Source: Leadbetterella sp964563435 (lineage in GTDB: Bacteria; Bacteroidota; Bacteroidia; Cytophagales; Spirosomataceae). From it: a stretch of DNA of 64,000 nucleotides. Below the pieces are notes generated by a model. It did no database searches and was not told the DNA's origin. It saw only the letters and a list, made by a program, of their open reading frames with translations. The stretch spans positions 62,001 to 126,000 of the forward strand of contig CAZLXI010000007.1 of assembly GCA_964563435.1 (NCBI GenBank). Reading direction: 5' to 3'. Within the stretch, counting starts at the first letter, position 1, and the number at the start of each line of letters is the position of its first letter. Shown in pieces: positions 26,682-36,245 of the stretch. The position numbers and the translations under genes are program-made.

Positions 26682-28346
26682 ATGTTAAAACGGGTACTTC
26701 TCTTATTACTTATGCCGGCATGGGGGTATACCCAGGACCTGGAGGCCATCGGCGGCCAAAAGCCGTTTGCGGTAAATGGCTCGCTGGATGTGCGGGGCAT
26801 AGGGTATACCGCCAACGGCATTGCCGCCCGGAGAAGTCCGTTTATGTACATGATCAGCGGCAGCCCGATATTCTCCGTATACGGAATTTCCATCCCTTTG
26901 TACTTTACCTACAGTGAGCAGGAGCGGTCGTTCCGCCAGCCCTTTAACCAGTTCGGAATGAGCCCTACCTACAAATGGGCCACCCTTCATGCCGGCTACC
27001 GGAATATCACCTTTTCTCCCTATACCCTGGCCGGACATACCATGCTGGGCGCCGGTGCGGAGGTTAACCCCGGTAAGCTCCGGCTGGGCTTTATGGCCGG
27101 AAGGCTCAACCGGGCCACCACCATTGATACCACTACCGGCGCCCTGCAGCCTTACAGCTTTTCGCGGCACGGCTATGCGGCCCGGATAGGGGTAGGTACC
27201 GACGACAACCATTTTGATCTCAGCTTCCTGAGCGCCAAAGACCGGGAACAGGATTTTAAGGGCGACCTGGCTGTCAGCGAGGTGCGGCCGGCAGCCAATG
27301 TGGTGCTCGGCGGTGACCTTAAGCTGACCATTGCCGGGAAGTTCTTTGTTTTTGCCGATGGCGGGATCAGCGTATATACCGGCGACCGGCATTCTACCGT
27401 AGCGCTGTTTACCGACTCCGTCCGGATCATCAACACCATCAACCGGCTTATTCCCCTGAACGGAACCTCGGAATATTATATCGCTTACAGCGGCGGACTG
27501 GGCTATAAGGAGAAAAATTTCGGCCTGAAAGCCACCTATCGCTACGTGGATCCGGAGTTTCGATCCATGGGCGCTTACTATTTCCAGAACGACATTAGAA
27601 ACCTGACGGTGTCCCCTACCGTCAATGCCCTGAACGGGAGGCTCCGCCTTATGGCCAGCATAGGTATCCAGGATGACAACACCAAAAAGCAGAAGCAGGC
27701 CACCACCCGCCGGGTGATCGGCCTCACGAACCTGTCGTGGGACATCAACGAAAAGCTGGGCCTCGACGCTTCCTACACCAACTTCTCCTCCAACTCCGAA
27801 CCGGTGGTGGCCCTGGTGCAGAACAAATACCTGCTGACCCAGACTACCGCCAATATTTCGGTAAGCCCGCGGATCATCCTGGCAGGAGCCGCGAATACGC
27901 AGATGATCCTCCTGTCGTACAATAACAGTAACCTGAAGGATGTCAACGAGGAAACCAAAAGCGAGAATAACATTAACTCTACCGTGGCACTGCTGAATTA
28001 CAGCATCACCCTGAACCAGCCGGGGCTCACCCTGATGACCGGGCTGAATTATACGGTCAATAAGCTGGCGCAGGGCGATATCGCTAACACCGGCTTTTCA
28101 CTGGGCGCCGCCAAGGCATTCCTGAAAAACAAATTGCAGGTGGGAACCCAGAATTCATACGTAATAAGTGCCTTAACGCAAGGCAAAAGTAATATTATGA
28201 GCCTGGGCGGTACCGCGGTTTATCAGCCGCTGCCGAAACACCGGGTGAATCTGAGAGTGAATTCCCTGAAGAACACTTACCCGGAAGGCACCGGCACTGA
28301 TTTTTCCGAATTGACGGCAGAGCTGGGCTATACGTTGAGCTTTTAA
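26682..28346 (+). CDS. Outer membrane beta-barrel protein, first gene of surface operon
   Basis: This 554-aa protein has a signal peptide (residues 1-18, MLKRVLLLLLMPAWGYTQ) and alternating hydrophobic/polar strands throughout. It ends ELGYTLSF, with the terminal Phe typical of the beta-barrel assembly signal. I do not recognise a named family. The frame opens at 26631, but that codon is within the promoter, so ATG 26682 with its signal peptide is the start. It is 12 bp from the giant TANFOR gene and could anchor or export the downstream surface proteins (inference). Confidence 0.75.
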   Translation: MLKRVLLLLLMPAWGYTQDLEAIGGQKPFAVNGSLDVRGIGYTANGIAARRSPFMYMISGSPIFSVYGISIPLYFTYSEQERSFRQPFNQFGMSPTYKWATLHAGYRNITFSPYTLAGHTMLGAGAEVNPGKLRLGFMAGRLNRATTIDTTTGALQPYSFSRHGYAARIGVGTDDNHFDLSFLSAKDREQDFKGDLAVSEVRPAANVVLGGDLKLTIAGKFFVFADGGISVYTGDRHSTVALFTDSVRIINTINRLIPLNGTSEYYIAYSGGLGYKEKNFGLKATYRYVDPEFRSMGAYYFQNDIRNLTVSPTVNALNGRLRLMASIGIQDDNTKKQKQATTRRVIGLTNLSWDINEKLGLDASYTNFSSNSEPVVALVQNKYLLTQTTANISVSPRIILAGAANTQMILLSYNNSNLKDVNEETKSENNINSTVALLNYSITLNQPGLTLMTGLNYTVNKLAQGDIANTGFSLGAAKAFLKNKLQVGTQNSYVISALTQGKSNIMSLGGTAVYQPLPKHRVNLRVNSLKNTYPEGTGTDFSELTAELGYTLSF

Positions 28347-28358
28347 CATTTATCGGCT

Positions 28359-31300
28359 ATGAGAAAAGGTTTAATACTTCTGATTTTTATTTTAAGCGTC
28401 GGGGCGCTGCAAGCCCAGACCCTCTTCCCGGTCAATGTCAGCATTAACCTGGTGCCGCCGTATTCCACCCGGCTGAGCGATTACGCCAACAATCCGGGAA
28501 AGGTGCTTATCACCTTACGGAACACCCAGGCCCGAGACGTGACGGTCTATCTCCGGGCCACCATCAGCGGCGATAACGGTATCCTGGTGTTTACCAAGCC
28601 CGATTACCGGCCCGTTCGGGGCATTACGCTCCGGCCCAACGTTCCGTTTACGCTGACGGTGGGGGATCTTCAGGAAGTGTTTGATATCAACCAGCTCACC
28701 ACCCGCGGCATCACCATGCAGGAGATAGAGCGGAAAAACGGCCTGCCGGAGGGCGTGTACCAGGTGTGCGTACGGGCTTACGAGCTGGCCCGGCCCGCGG
28801 TGCCGTTGTCGTCCGAATCGCCGCTGGGGTGTACCACCATCCGGCTCACCAGCATTGAGCCGCCCATGTTGATCAAGCCTTTTGAAAACGAAGAAGTAAC
28901 CTCTGTTCAACCTCAGAATATTATTTTCAGCTGGACCCTGCCGGCAGGCGCACCTCCGGGCACCGGCTTCCGGCTAAGGCTCATTGAGCTGCTGGATCCG
29001 AAACGGAATCCGAACGACGCCTACCTGGCCGCTACCCAGCCGCCGTTTTTTGAAAAAACAGTTACCGGAAACGTGTATGTGTACAGTCCGGCCGACCCGG
29101 CCCTGACCGACGGCCGGAAGTATGCCTGGGCCGTGACCGCGCAAGATCCGAATGAAGGCATCCGAAGCGAAGGAACAGCCTACCGCAATGGCGGCAGAAG
29201 CGAAGTACGGGCCTTTACCTGGAAGAAACGAAATGTGATAGCGGCCCAGGATTACCAGCCGAAAAATACAACACCGCTTAAACCTGTTTTGAAATACGAC
29301 CCCGAAATGGACATCAGTAAGCTGCTGACCTCGGTCAGCGGTAAGCTGCTCTATGCGTATCCTGAGGATTACAGCATGTCAGCGCCGTCGATCGGACAGG
29401 GAGAAAAGTACAGGCGGGTACTGGCTGCGAACTACTCTTCAAAGTCACAGAAACGCCAGGGCGGCGGATTGTTCGACCATCTTTACGAGTCACCCGCCTA
29501 TCTGAATCCTGTCCCGGGCGCCCAGCCTGCCAAAAGGGTGAAGGTGACGCTCATGATGGTGTATGCCTATCACGATGCCCTTATGACGGGAAATGGGATG
29601 GCACTGAATACCACCCCGGCCGGAAACGGTTGGAATTTTTTAAACTCGGCGTCGGGTGATCTGTATATGAATAACAGGAAGGTGGCTCTTACCACGGTCA
29701 GAAAAGTACTCGCTACCGGTTATACCAACGATAACGGGGAGTTTAACCTGGGTTTTGTGATGACCGATACTTCGGCCCGTTATGCCATGAAAAACTATTT
29801 TGGCGGCGGGGAATTCAAAGGCAATTACGAGGGCGCGGTTAAGAAAACCTGTGTGCTGATCATTGACAGCCCGTACTATTGTACCCCTTTTATCATGGTG
29901 GATGCCCGGCCGGGAGATAATATTGTTTTACCTGAGCTGGTGAGTCTTGTGAAAAGCCAGGAGCTGAACCTTTCAGTAAGGAATAATACGCTTGAAGGAC
30001 AAATGGGGGGAAAAGGTGGCGGCCTGGAGAACATAAACCTGGAGCTCTTTCGGCTAAAGCCTGTGGAAGTAGATCTGCCGGGACAGGAAGGCCAAAACCT
30101 GCCACCTTCAACGGTTCAGGCCCTGAAGATGGGTGATTTCTCCCAAACATACCCCATTTCTAAAGTAGCCCGTGTGGTGGCCTTAGACCGCACTGACGCC
30201 CAGGGAAAGGTTAAGGTATCCCGGGTGATCCGGATCGACAGCCGTAAAAGTGACTCTTTCATTGCCCATTCGTACAGTGATAAAAATGTGGGCGTATACA
30301 ATAAATTTGACGGTATAAAGGTGCTGGATGCCGTAAGCCTCCCGCAGGGGATCATCATTGACAATACAGATCCGGCATGGGACTCTGCTCCTGAATTCAA
30401 TAGCTTTTATAAATACACCTCCTCATCGGCGGAGATCGTTATGACCTCGAAAAACCCGGTAGTAAAAGGCAAAGTGGTGGAGAAAAACATGGGCCTGAAA
30501 GGTGCTCAGGTGGTATTAAAGGCCAAAGTGACAACCGTTACGGAAACCGGTAGCGGCTGGCTGGGGTGGGTTAAGGAAGAGGTGAAGACCACCGAATGGA
30601 AACCGATTTCTGCCCAGATCACCAAAGAAGACGGATATTTTGAGTTTAAAAACCTCACACCGGGCGATTACAGCCTTGAATTTTCAAAATCAGGATATAA
30701 AACCGTATTGTATCCCAAGAGCAGCATTTCATTTATTACACAACCTTTTTCACTGAAAAGCGGGCAGCTGCTGCAAACCAATGATATCGCCATGAGCCCC
30801 TCAGGAAGTATCACCGCGTGTGTGTCTGATGAAGACGGAAACCGGGTGGTGGCCGATATCCGGGTTGATGAAGGTGCGTATTATAAAACCTTCGAAAGCG
30901 GCATTCTGAAGGGGTGCGTGGTAGATATGCCGGCCCCTGCAGGGAGCGGACGGAAAATCAGGGTGAGTCCGCGTGCCTCCGATGCATTTTTTGATGAGGA
31001 GTTTACGTACAATATAAAAGAAGACGGGCTAACGAATGTGCCGGCAGGCACACTGGTGGTACAGAGGAGAAAGCACCGGCTCCGGATGCAGGTGAACGGC
31101 AAACAGGGAAATAATGTGATGCCGCTGCAGGGCGCCAGCGTGACCGTTAAGGAATATACCGCCATTACGGACGCCAAGGGGGTGGCTTTGCTGCAATTTG
31201 AAAGCCCGGGAACCGAGTTTGTGGTCAAAGTAAAACCGGGAGCAGCCGATAATTTTTCCCATTGGGAAAAGGAAATCACCATTCCCGTTACTAAAAAACC

Positions 31301-34274
31301 CGTAGAAAGAACCGTAGACCTTACGCCGGCCCGTACGGTGCTGGTTTCCGTAAGTGAGAACGTAGAAGGGAAGACCGCACCTTCCACCGGCGCCAGGGCG
31401 TACATAAAAACCCTGAAGAGCGGCTGGGGAAATAACAGCAGCAATTATGCCGAATGCATTACCGATGATAAGGGCCAGTGTATCCTGAAAGGTATACCGG
31501 AAACGGAGAATAACCTGGAGGTATTTGTAGCCAAAGAATCAGATAAGGGTACGCTTACAGGCGAGAAGAAAGAGGCCTATTGGTTCAATGGCCAGTTTCA
31601 GGCCAAAGTAAATCTCACGCTTACCCTTAAAGCCGGGTTCAAAGTGAATGACGTATGGGGCTTCCCGGTGAATATTGAAACGGCAGAAGTCCAGGCAGGG
31701 GGAGCCTACCTGATTTCGGGCTCTTTCCGGGATATTCCCGGGAACCCGAACTTTACGGATACCGACAGCCGCCTGGACTTTAAAAATGTACGCTTTGTGC
31801 CTTCCGGAGTCGGTGGCAATACCCATCAGCCCGAAAAAGAAGCAGTGACGGTAGAGCAAAAATCATTCCGCGTGAAAGTAGGCCAGGATTTGCAGGGAAT
31901 GGTAACGCCAATGAGTGTGCATTATCCCTATAGCCTGACTTATCCGAAAATCTATATCACCCGGAACAGCCAGGGAAAAGCCGAGCTGAAGGCCGCCGTG
32001 AAGCTCGAGCTTTCTTCTTTTGAAGGTGCCTACCAGCTTTCCGGAAAAATAGAGATCGGGGAAAATATGAATCCTGACAATGTATTGATATTCAGTGCCG
32101 GCAGCCTGACTAAAAGAAAGCTGAACCTGGGGAGCTCCGGTACGGGCGGTTCTATGGCCAACCTGAAGTACAAAGTGCATAATTTCTCTGCGGAGGCGGA
32201 CGTGAACCGTTCCTACATCTCCGGTGATTCCGTAAATTTATTTACAATATTGCATACCAACATCCAGGATATGGTACCGGCTGACCTGGCTATTCAGGCG
32301 GGCTATATTACGGTGCTGCCCGATAAGATCGTGCCTTTTACCGGAGGTGAGGATATCAGTTTTTCATTGGAGAAATGGAAAGTGACCGGGCAAAAGCCGG
32401 CTTCCGGACAGGTATGGAAATACGACAAAAACAATGGGGGTATCTCTATTGATAAGGCTGCGGTGAATACGGGCATTGTGGCGGTTAACCTGAACCAGGT
32501 GATCATTAAACCCGATCGCCTGATCGCTGACAGGTTGTCTATGGACGGGGGACTGACGCTGGGAGGGATAGTACCATTGGAGATTCTGCCCGGAACGCAA
32601 ACTTTGTTTGCCTATGACCCGAACTGTTATCACGACAACAAATCGCATTGGAAACTCACCCTTGCCGGGAAGTCGGGGAACGTGGCCGCAAGGGTCTCTA
32701 AGCTCGACGGGCTGGCCCAGGGAGACCGGCTGGAGTTTGGTTCCATGAATCTTTTTTCGGATAACCAGCAGCAACTCAGTGGGCCGTCGGCCAAAAAGCT
32801 TACCCTGTTTAAGGTACTGAACTTCTCATTGAACACCATTGATGTAGGGAAAGACTTCTTTACCCTGGTAGGGCAGGCCAGTATGAACATCCCGAATATG
32901 GCCACTCCCGGCGGTGGCGGTATTGTGGGCCAGATCGTGTATTCGAAAAACCCGTCCGGGCAGCTAAAAGCCGATATCAAGCCCCTGTATTTCCAGGTAG
33001 AAGGAAAGGGCCAGGTAACCTTTAAGGCCGATGACGCTGCCGCCAGCCAGACCCTGACCGATGGCCTGTATACCTCCAAAGGAACCCTGAAAATATACGA
33101 TACAAACAGTGGGAAAGACTTCCCTGTGGCCGCGTTTCTGAAGCATCAGAAGACCGCCAACGGATTTGATACCTCGGTAGAAGTGCTGAAAGATCAGAAA
33201 ATTCCGCTGGAAGGCAAATTCCTGGAGATCAAACCCGGCCTGGGCGTCAGCAGCATGAAAGTGGCCGGCGGATCATGGGATAACCTGGTACTCCATACGG
33301 TACTGCCTTCCAACGGTTTCCAGAACATGAGTGAAAAGGAAGCCGACCGTAGCCTGACTTTTGTGGTGAAAGGTGCAATCGAGACTGACCCTTCGAAAGG
33401 TAAGCTGGGAGTAAACGGAATGGATACAGGCTTCGGTAATATGAGCCTGTTCTACAACTTTGCGCGACAGGAAGTACGGGGAGATTTTACATTCGTACCT
33501 CCCGGTGGAATACCGTGCGGTATCGTAAATATCACATCCATCGGAGGCGCGGTAGTGATCGGAACCGGCGGGATGTACATGCGTACTTCGGCTACCGGTG
33601 ATATTATCCTGGCGGGGCTCCCCCTGCCCCTGAAGGGTAACGTTAACCTGTTACTGGGGTACTACAACAAATCTATTTATCCGGAGGACCTCGACCTCAT
33701 GACCGATCTGGCAGTGAACAAATCGTATCCGCCCGAGCTGGACAGCGGAATCAAAGGAATGTACTCTTCGTTTGTACTTTCGGCGTCAAAGAATCTGGGA
33801 CGTATTCAGGATCTGGGCATTGCCCAGGTAGGTGTGGAAGCCTACGCAGGGCTGGCTTTTGAGTACAGGACCTTTATGAACTTTAAATCACTGACCAGTT
33901 TTGATGTGGAAGTAGGCACATTCGCTTACGGAGAAGCCGGAATTACCGGTGAAGCTACCGTGGCCGGGGTGGGCGGAAAAGGGCACCTGGGGCTTAACGT
34001 TCAGTTATCTATGAAGCAGAAGGCCAGCCCGCAGGTAGGCATCAGCTCCAAGAGCATTATGAACAGCATCAAAAGCCTGAAGCTGGAGGGCTGCGGAAGT
34101 GTGGGCGGTACGGTCAAAGTAGAGGGTTGTGCTATCGTGGACTGTTTTACACTGCTGGAGTTTAATGAAAACATCTCTGCCCGTTTTACTATCGGAACGA
34201 AACCTGATATCAGCTTTTCCTTTGACAGCTGCGGCAACGGGATGCCCATGGAAATCATAAGTACCAAGAAATGA
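28359..34274 (+). CDS. Giant TANFOR-domain surface protein (1971 aa)
   Basis: The protein is 1971 aa with a signal peptide (1-20, ending GALQAQ). The N-terminal 150 or so residues match the Bacteroidetes TANFOR domain pattern (NVSINLVPPYSTRLSDYAN, then VYQVCVRAYELARP). An Ig/FN3-like unit at about 170-290 follows (FENEEVTSVQPQNIIFSW). A carboxypeptidase-regulatory-like repeat lies at about 700-800 (VVEKNMGLKGAQVVLKAKV, DGYFEFKNLTPGDYSLEF). From about 1100 it is a long run of beta-rich sequence with no named domain. The C-terminal 80 residues are Cys-containing (LEGCGSVGGTVKVEGCAIVD, FSFDSCGNGM). No Type IX sorting domain is obvious. Stop and next start overlap as ATGA. Function unknown; adhesion or a surface appendage is a guess. 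Confidence 0.85.
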   Translation: MRKGLILLIFILSVGALQAQTLFPVNVSINLVPPYSTRLSDYANNPGKVLITLRNTQARDVTVYLRATISGDNGILVFTKPDYRPVRGITLRPNVPFTLTVGDLQEVFDINQLTTRGITMQEIERKNGLPEGVYQVCVRAYELARPAVPLSSESPLGCTTIRLTSIEPPMLIKPFENEEVTSVQPQNIIFSWTLPAGAPPGTGFRLRLIELLDPKRNPNDAYLAATQPPFFEKTVTGNVYVYSPADPALTDGRKYAWAVTAQDPNEGIRSEGTAYRNGGRSEVRAFTWKKRNVIAAQDYQPKNTTPLKPVLKYDPEMDISKLLTSVSGKLLYAYPEDYSMSAPSIGQGEKYRRVLAANYSSKSQKRQGGGLFDHLYESPAYLNPVPGAQPAKRVKVTLMMVYAYHDALMTGNGMALNTTPAGNGWNFLNSASGDLYMNNRKVALTTVRKVLATGYTNDNGEFNLGFVMTDTSARYAMKNYFGGGEFKGNYEGAVKKTCVLIIDSPYYCTPFIMVDARPGDNIVLPELVSLVKSQELNLSVRNNTLEGQMGGKGGGLENINLELFRLKPVEVDLPGQEGQNLPPSTVQALKMGDFSQTYPISKVARVVALDRTDAQGKVKVSRVIRIDSRKSDSFIAHSYSDKNVGVYNKFDGIKVLDAVSLPQGIIIDNTDPAWDSAPEFNSFYKYTSSSAEIVMTSKNPVVKGKVVEKNMGLKGAQVVLKAKVTTVTETGSGWLGWVKEEVKTTEWKPISAQITKEDGYFEFKNLTPGDYSLEFSKSGYKTVLYPKSSISFITQPFSLKSGQLLQTNDIAMSPSGSITACVSDEDGNRVVADIRVDEGAYYKTFESGILKGCVVDMPAPAGSGRKIRVSPRASDAFFDEEFTYNIKEDGLTNVPAGTLVVQRRKHRLRMQVNGKQGNNVMPLQGASVTVKEYTAITDAKGVALLQFESPGTEFVVKVKPGAADNFSHWEKEITIPVTKKPVERTVDLTPARTVLVSVSENVEGKTAPSTGARAYIKTLKSGWGNNSSNYAECITDDKGQCILKGIPETENNLEVFVAKESDKGTLTGEKKEAYWFNGQFQAKVNLTLTLKAGFKVNDVWGFPVNIETAEVQAGGAYLISGSFRDIPGNPNFTDTDSRLDFKNVRFVPSGVGGNTHQPEKEAVTVEQKSFRVKVGQDLQGMVTPMSVHYPYSLTYPKIYITRNSQGKAELKAAVKLELSSFEGAYQLSGKIEIGENMNPDNVLIFSAGSLTKRKLNLGSSGTGGSMANLKYKVHNFSAEADVNRSYISGDSVNLFTILHTNIQDMVPADLAIQAGYITVLPDKIVPFTGGEDISFSLEKWKVTGQKPASGQVWKYDKNNGGISIDKAAVNTGIVAVNLNQVIIKPDRLIADRLSMDGGLTLGGIVPLEILPGTQTLFAYDPNCYHDNKSHWKLTLAGKSGNVAARVSKLDGLAQGDRLEFGSMNLFSDNQQQLSGPSAKKLTLFKVLNFSLNTIDVGKDFFTLVGQASMNIPNMATPGGGGIVGQIVYSKNPSGQLKADIKPLYFQVEGKGQVTFKADDAAASQTLTDGLYTSKGTLKIYDTNSGKDFPVAAFLKHQKTANGFDTSVEVLKDQKIPLEGKFLEIKPGLGVSSMKVAGGSWDNLVLHTVLPSNGFQNMSEKEADRSLTFVVKGAIETDPSKGKLGVNGMDTGFGNMSLFYNFARQEVRGDFTFVPPGGIPCGIVNITSIGGAVVIGTGGMYMRTSATGDIILAGLPLPLKGNVNLLLGYYNKSIYPEDLDLMTDLAVNKSYPPELDSGIKGMYSSFVLSASKNLGRIQDLGIAQVGVEAYAGLAFEYRTFMNFKSLTSFDVEVGTFAYGEAGITGEATVAGVGGKGHLGLNVQLSMKQKASPQVGISSKSIMNSIKSLKLEGCGSVGGTVKVEGCAIVDCFTLLEFNENISARFTIGTKPDISFSFDSCGNGMPMEIISTKK

Positions 34275-36232
34275 TGAAAAGAATATTAACTCTTCTGATT
34301 GCGCTGACTCCCCTTGCACTTTGGGGACAGAAATCGCAGGAGCTCATGCTAAGGGCTACCCCAAAGGGCATCTTTATTGCTTTCGGAAACCCGGAGCTGG
34401 CGGGCAAAACGCTGGAGTTGCAAAGAAGGGCTTCCGGCGAGGCTGCATTCATGACCCTTGCCCGGATTGCCCCCCCACAGGATATCACACAGGTGCGTGA
34501 GAAGATCCGCGAGGCGGCGGGTGTATTTGCTGACGGTGCGCAACCGGCCGACGAAAATCTGGAGAAGGTGTGGTCGGACTATAAAGCGGGCCAGCGTCAG
34601 ACGTTGGGATTTATTGCGACCATTCCTCAATTGGCTTATATTTTTAACCTGGCCTGGCTCGACAAAGAAGCAGAGACCGGTCGGAAATATCAATACCGTC
34701 TGGTGTCAGGGACCTCGCGTTTTGATTCGGAAGAATATTTGTATGACCTTCATCCTGTTTTTCCTTTACTTACATTACAGGCCACAGACAAATACGATGA
34801 GGTGATCCGCATGGAGCTCAGCTTTCCGGCTCATCTCCGGCAGCTGATCAGCGGAGATGTTCAGCGCAAAAATATTACACAAGGCGCAGAGCATTATAAA
34901 GGAATACGCCCCCTTATCAACATACTGGAAAACAATACCCTGCAGATCATCGATACCACCCTGCAGACTTACGGAGCGTACGACTACCGGTTGCAGCTGA
35001 AAGACATCTTCGGAACCAGGGATACCAGCGTGTATTTTTTCGGGGGAAACAATATCCCGAAAGAACTGGTGCCGGAAGTGTCTGAGGTGAAAATAACTCC
35101 GGCGACCGATAGCCGTGCCCTGGAGATCAGCTGGAATGTCAATGCGAAGGAAAGAGTGCAGAGCGTTACCCTCTACCGCAGCCGGGATTACGAAGGACCC
35201 TACCGGGTGGCAGGCGTTTTTAACGGGAATGACGGGAGTTACAGCGATAGGGTAGACCAGGCAAATGAACTGTATTTCTATTCTTTTGAGGTAAAGGATA
35301 TTTTCGGTTATTCTACCCGCTCTATCCGATACCATGCGGTATATGAGGGAAACAGTATACCCACTCCGCCCATCGACCTTACTCTTACGGAAACGGCAGA
35401 AGGCCCGCGATTGGGCTGGTCGGCGACCGATCGGATAACCCGCGGCTTTTATGTTTTCAGAAGGGAAGGTGTTAACAGTGAGTTTGAGCAGGTTTCACCG
35501 ATGATCCTCATCAGCGATGGCAAAGGAGAATATCTCGACTCAAGCCGTTTAAATCCGGAATTTAACTATTTCTATACGGTGAAATCGGAAAGCGACACCT
35601 ATACTACGAGTGTTTTTTCGGATACCCTCTTTTACCAGCCCGTTCCGGGCCCGCAGTCGGCTTACCTGAAACCACCACATGATATTAATATCTCCTATGC
35701 AGACAGGGTTGCGCGACTGACTTGGGAGAATGTGCATGAGGAGTATCCCCAGGTGCTGGGTTACCGGGTATACCGGAAATCCGGGAATGATGATAATTAC
35801 CGGCTTATCACTCCTGAACCTCTCTCTTTTTCAAACAATATTTACCTTGATTCTGTATTCAACAGCGCTCTGCACTTAAGTTATGTAGTAGTCAGTGTTG
35901 ATGAAAAAGGGAATTCAGGAGTACGAAGTCTTCCGATAAATCTGGATTTGACGGGAGTCTATATACTGGTACCCGATGAAACCGGCTTTGCTGCTGATAT
36001 GAAGGGCATTACCCTAATATGGACGGGCATTTCCACGGAACAGATCAAAAACATTAAGATTTACCGCGCAGAAGGTGACGGAAATATTCAGCTGGTTTCC
36101 ACTCTCGACAATAAAAAGACCCAATACCGGGACATCGCCGTGAAAAAGGGAAAGAGCTACACCTACCAGGTAGCCACCGTTGACATCCGCGGAAAGGAGA
36201 ACAGGGCAGAGCCCGTTGTAGTTAACTTTTAA
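34271..36232 (+). CDS. Fibronectin type III-repeat surface protein
   Basis: This 653-aa secreted protein has a signal peptide (1-20, ending ALWGQ), an N-terminal region of about 250 residues without a named fold, then about four fibronectin-III-like units at roughly 270-356, 362-456, 470-556 and 563-652. Recurrent motifs are KYQYRLVSG, QSVTLYRSRDYEGPY, LGYRVYRKSGNDDNYRL and YTYQVATVDIRGKEN. It overlaps the giant gene by 4 bases and lies 13 bp before the repeat lipoprotein. It has no C-terminal sorting domain. Presumably it associates with the giant protein (inference from coupling). Confidence 0.82.
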   Translation: MMKRILTLLIALTPLALWGQKSQELMLRATPKGIFIAFGNPELAGKTLELQRRASGEAAFMTLARIAPPQDITQVREKIREAAGVFADGAQPADENLEKVWSDYKAGQRQTLGFIATIPQLAYIFNLAWLDKEAETGRKYQYRLVSGTSRFDSEEYLYDLHPVFPLLTLQATDKYDEVIRMELSFPAHLRQLISGDVQRKNITQGAEHYKGIRPLINILENNTLQIIDTTLQTYGAYDYRLQLKDIFGTRDTSVYFFGGNNIPKELVPEVSEVKITPATDSRALEISWNVNAKERVQSVTLYRSRDYEGPYRVAGVFNGNDGSYSDRVDQANELYFYSFEVKDIFGYSTRSIRYHAVYEGNSIPTPPIDLTLTETAEGPRLGWSATDRITRGFYVFRREGVNSEFEQVSPMILISDGKGEYLDSSRLNPEFNYFYTVKSESDTYTTSVFSDTLFYQPVPGPQSAYLKPPHDINISYADRVARLTWENVHEEYPQVLGYRVYRKSGNDDNYRLITPEPLSFSNNIYLDSVFNSALHLSYVVVSVDEKGNSGVRSLPINLDLTGVYILVPDETGFAADMKGITLIWTGISTEQIKNIKIYRAEGDGNIQLVSTLDNKKTQYRDIAVKKGKSYTYQVATVDIRGKENRAEPVVVNF

Positions 36233-36245
36233 ATAATGATGTGTC

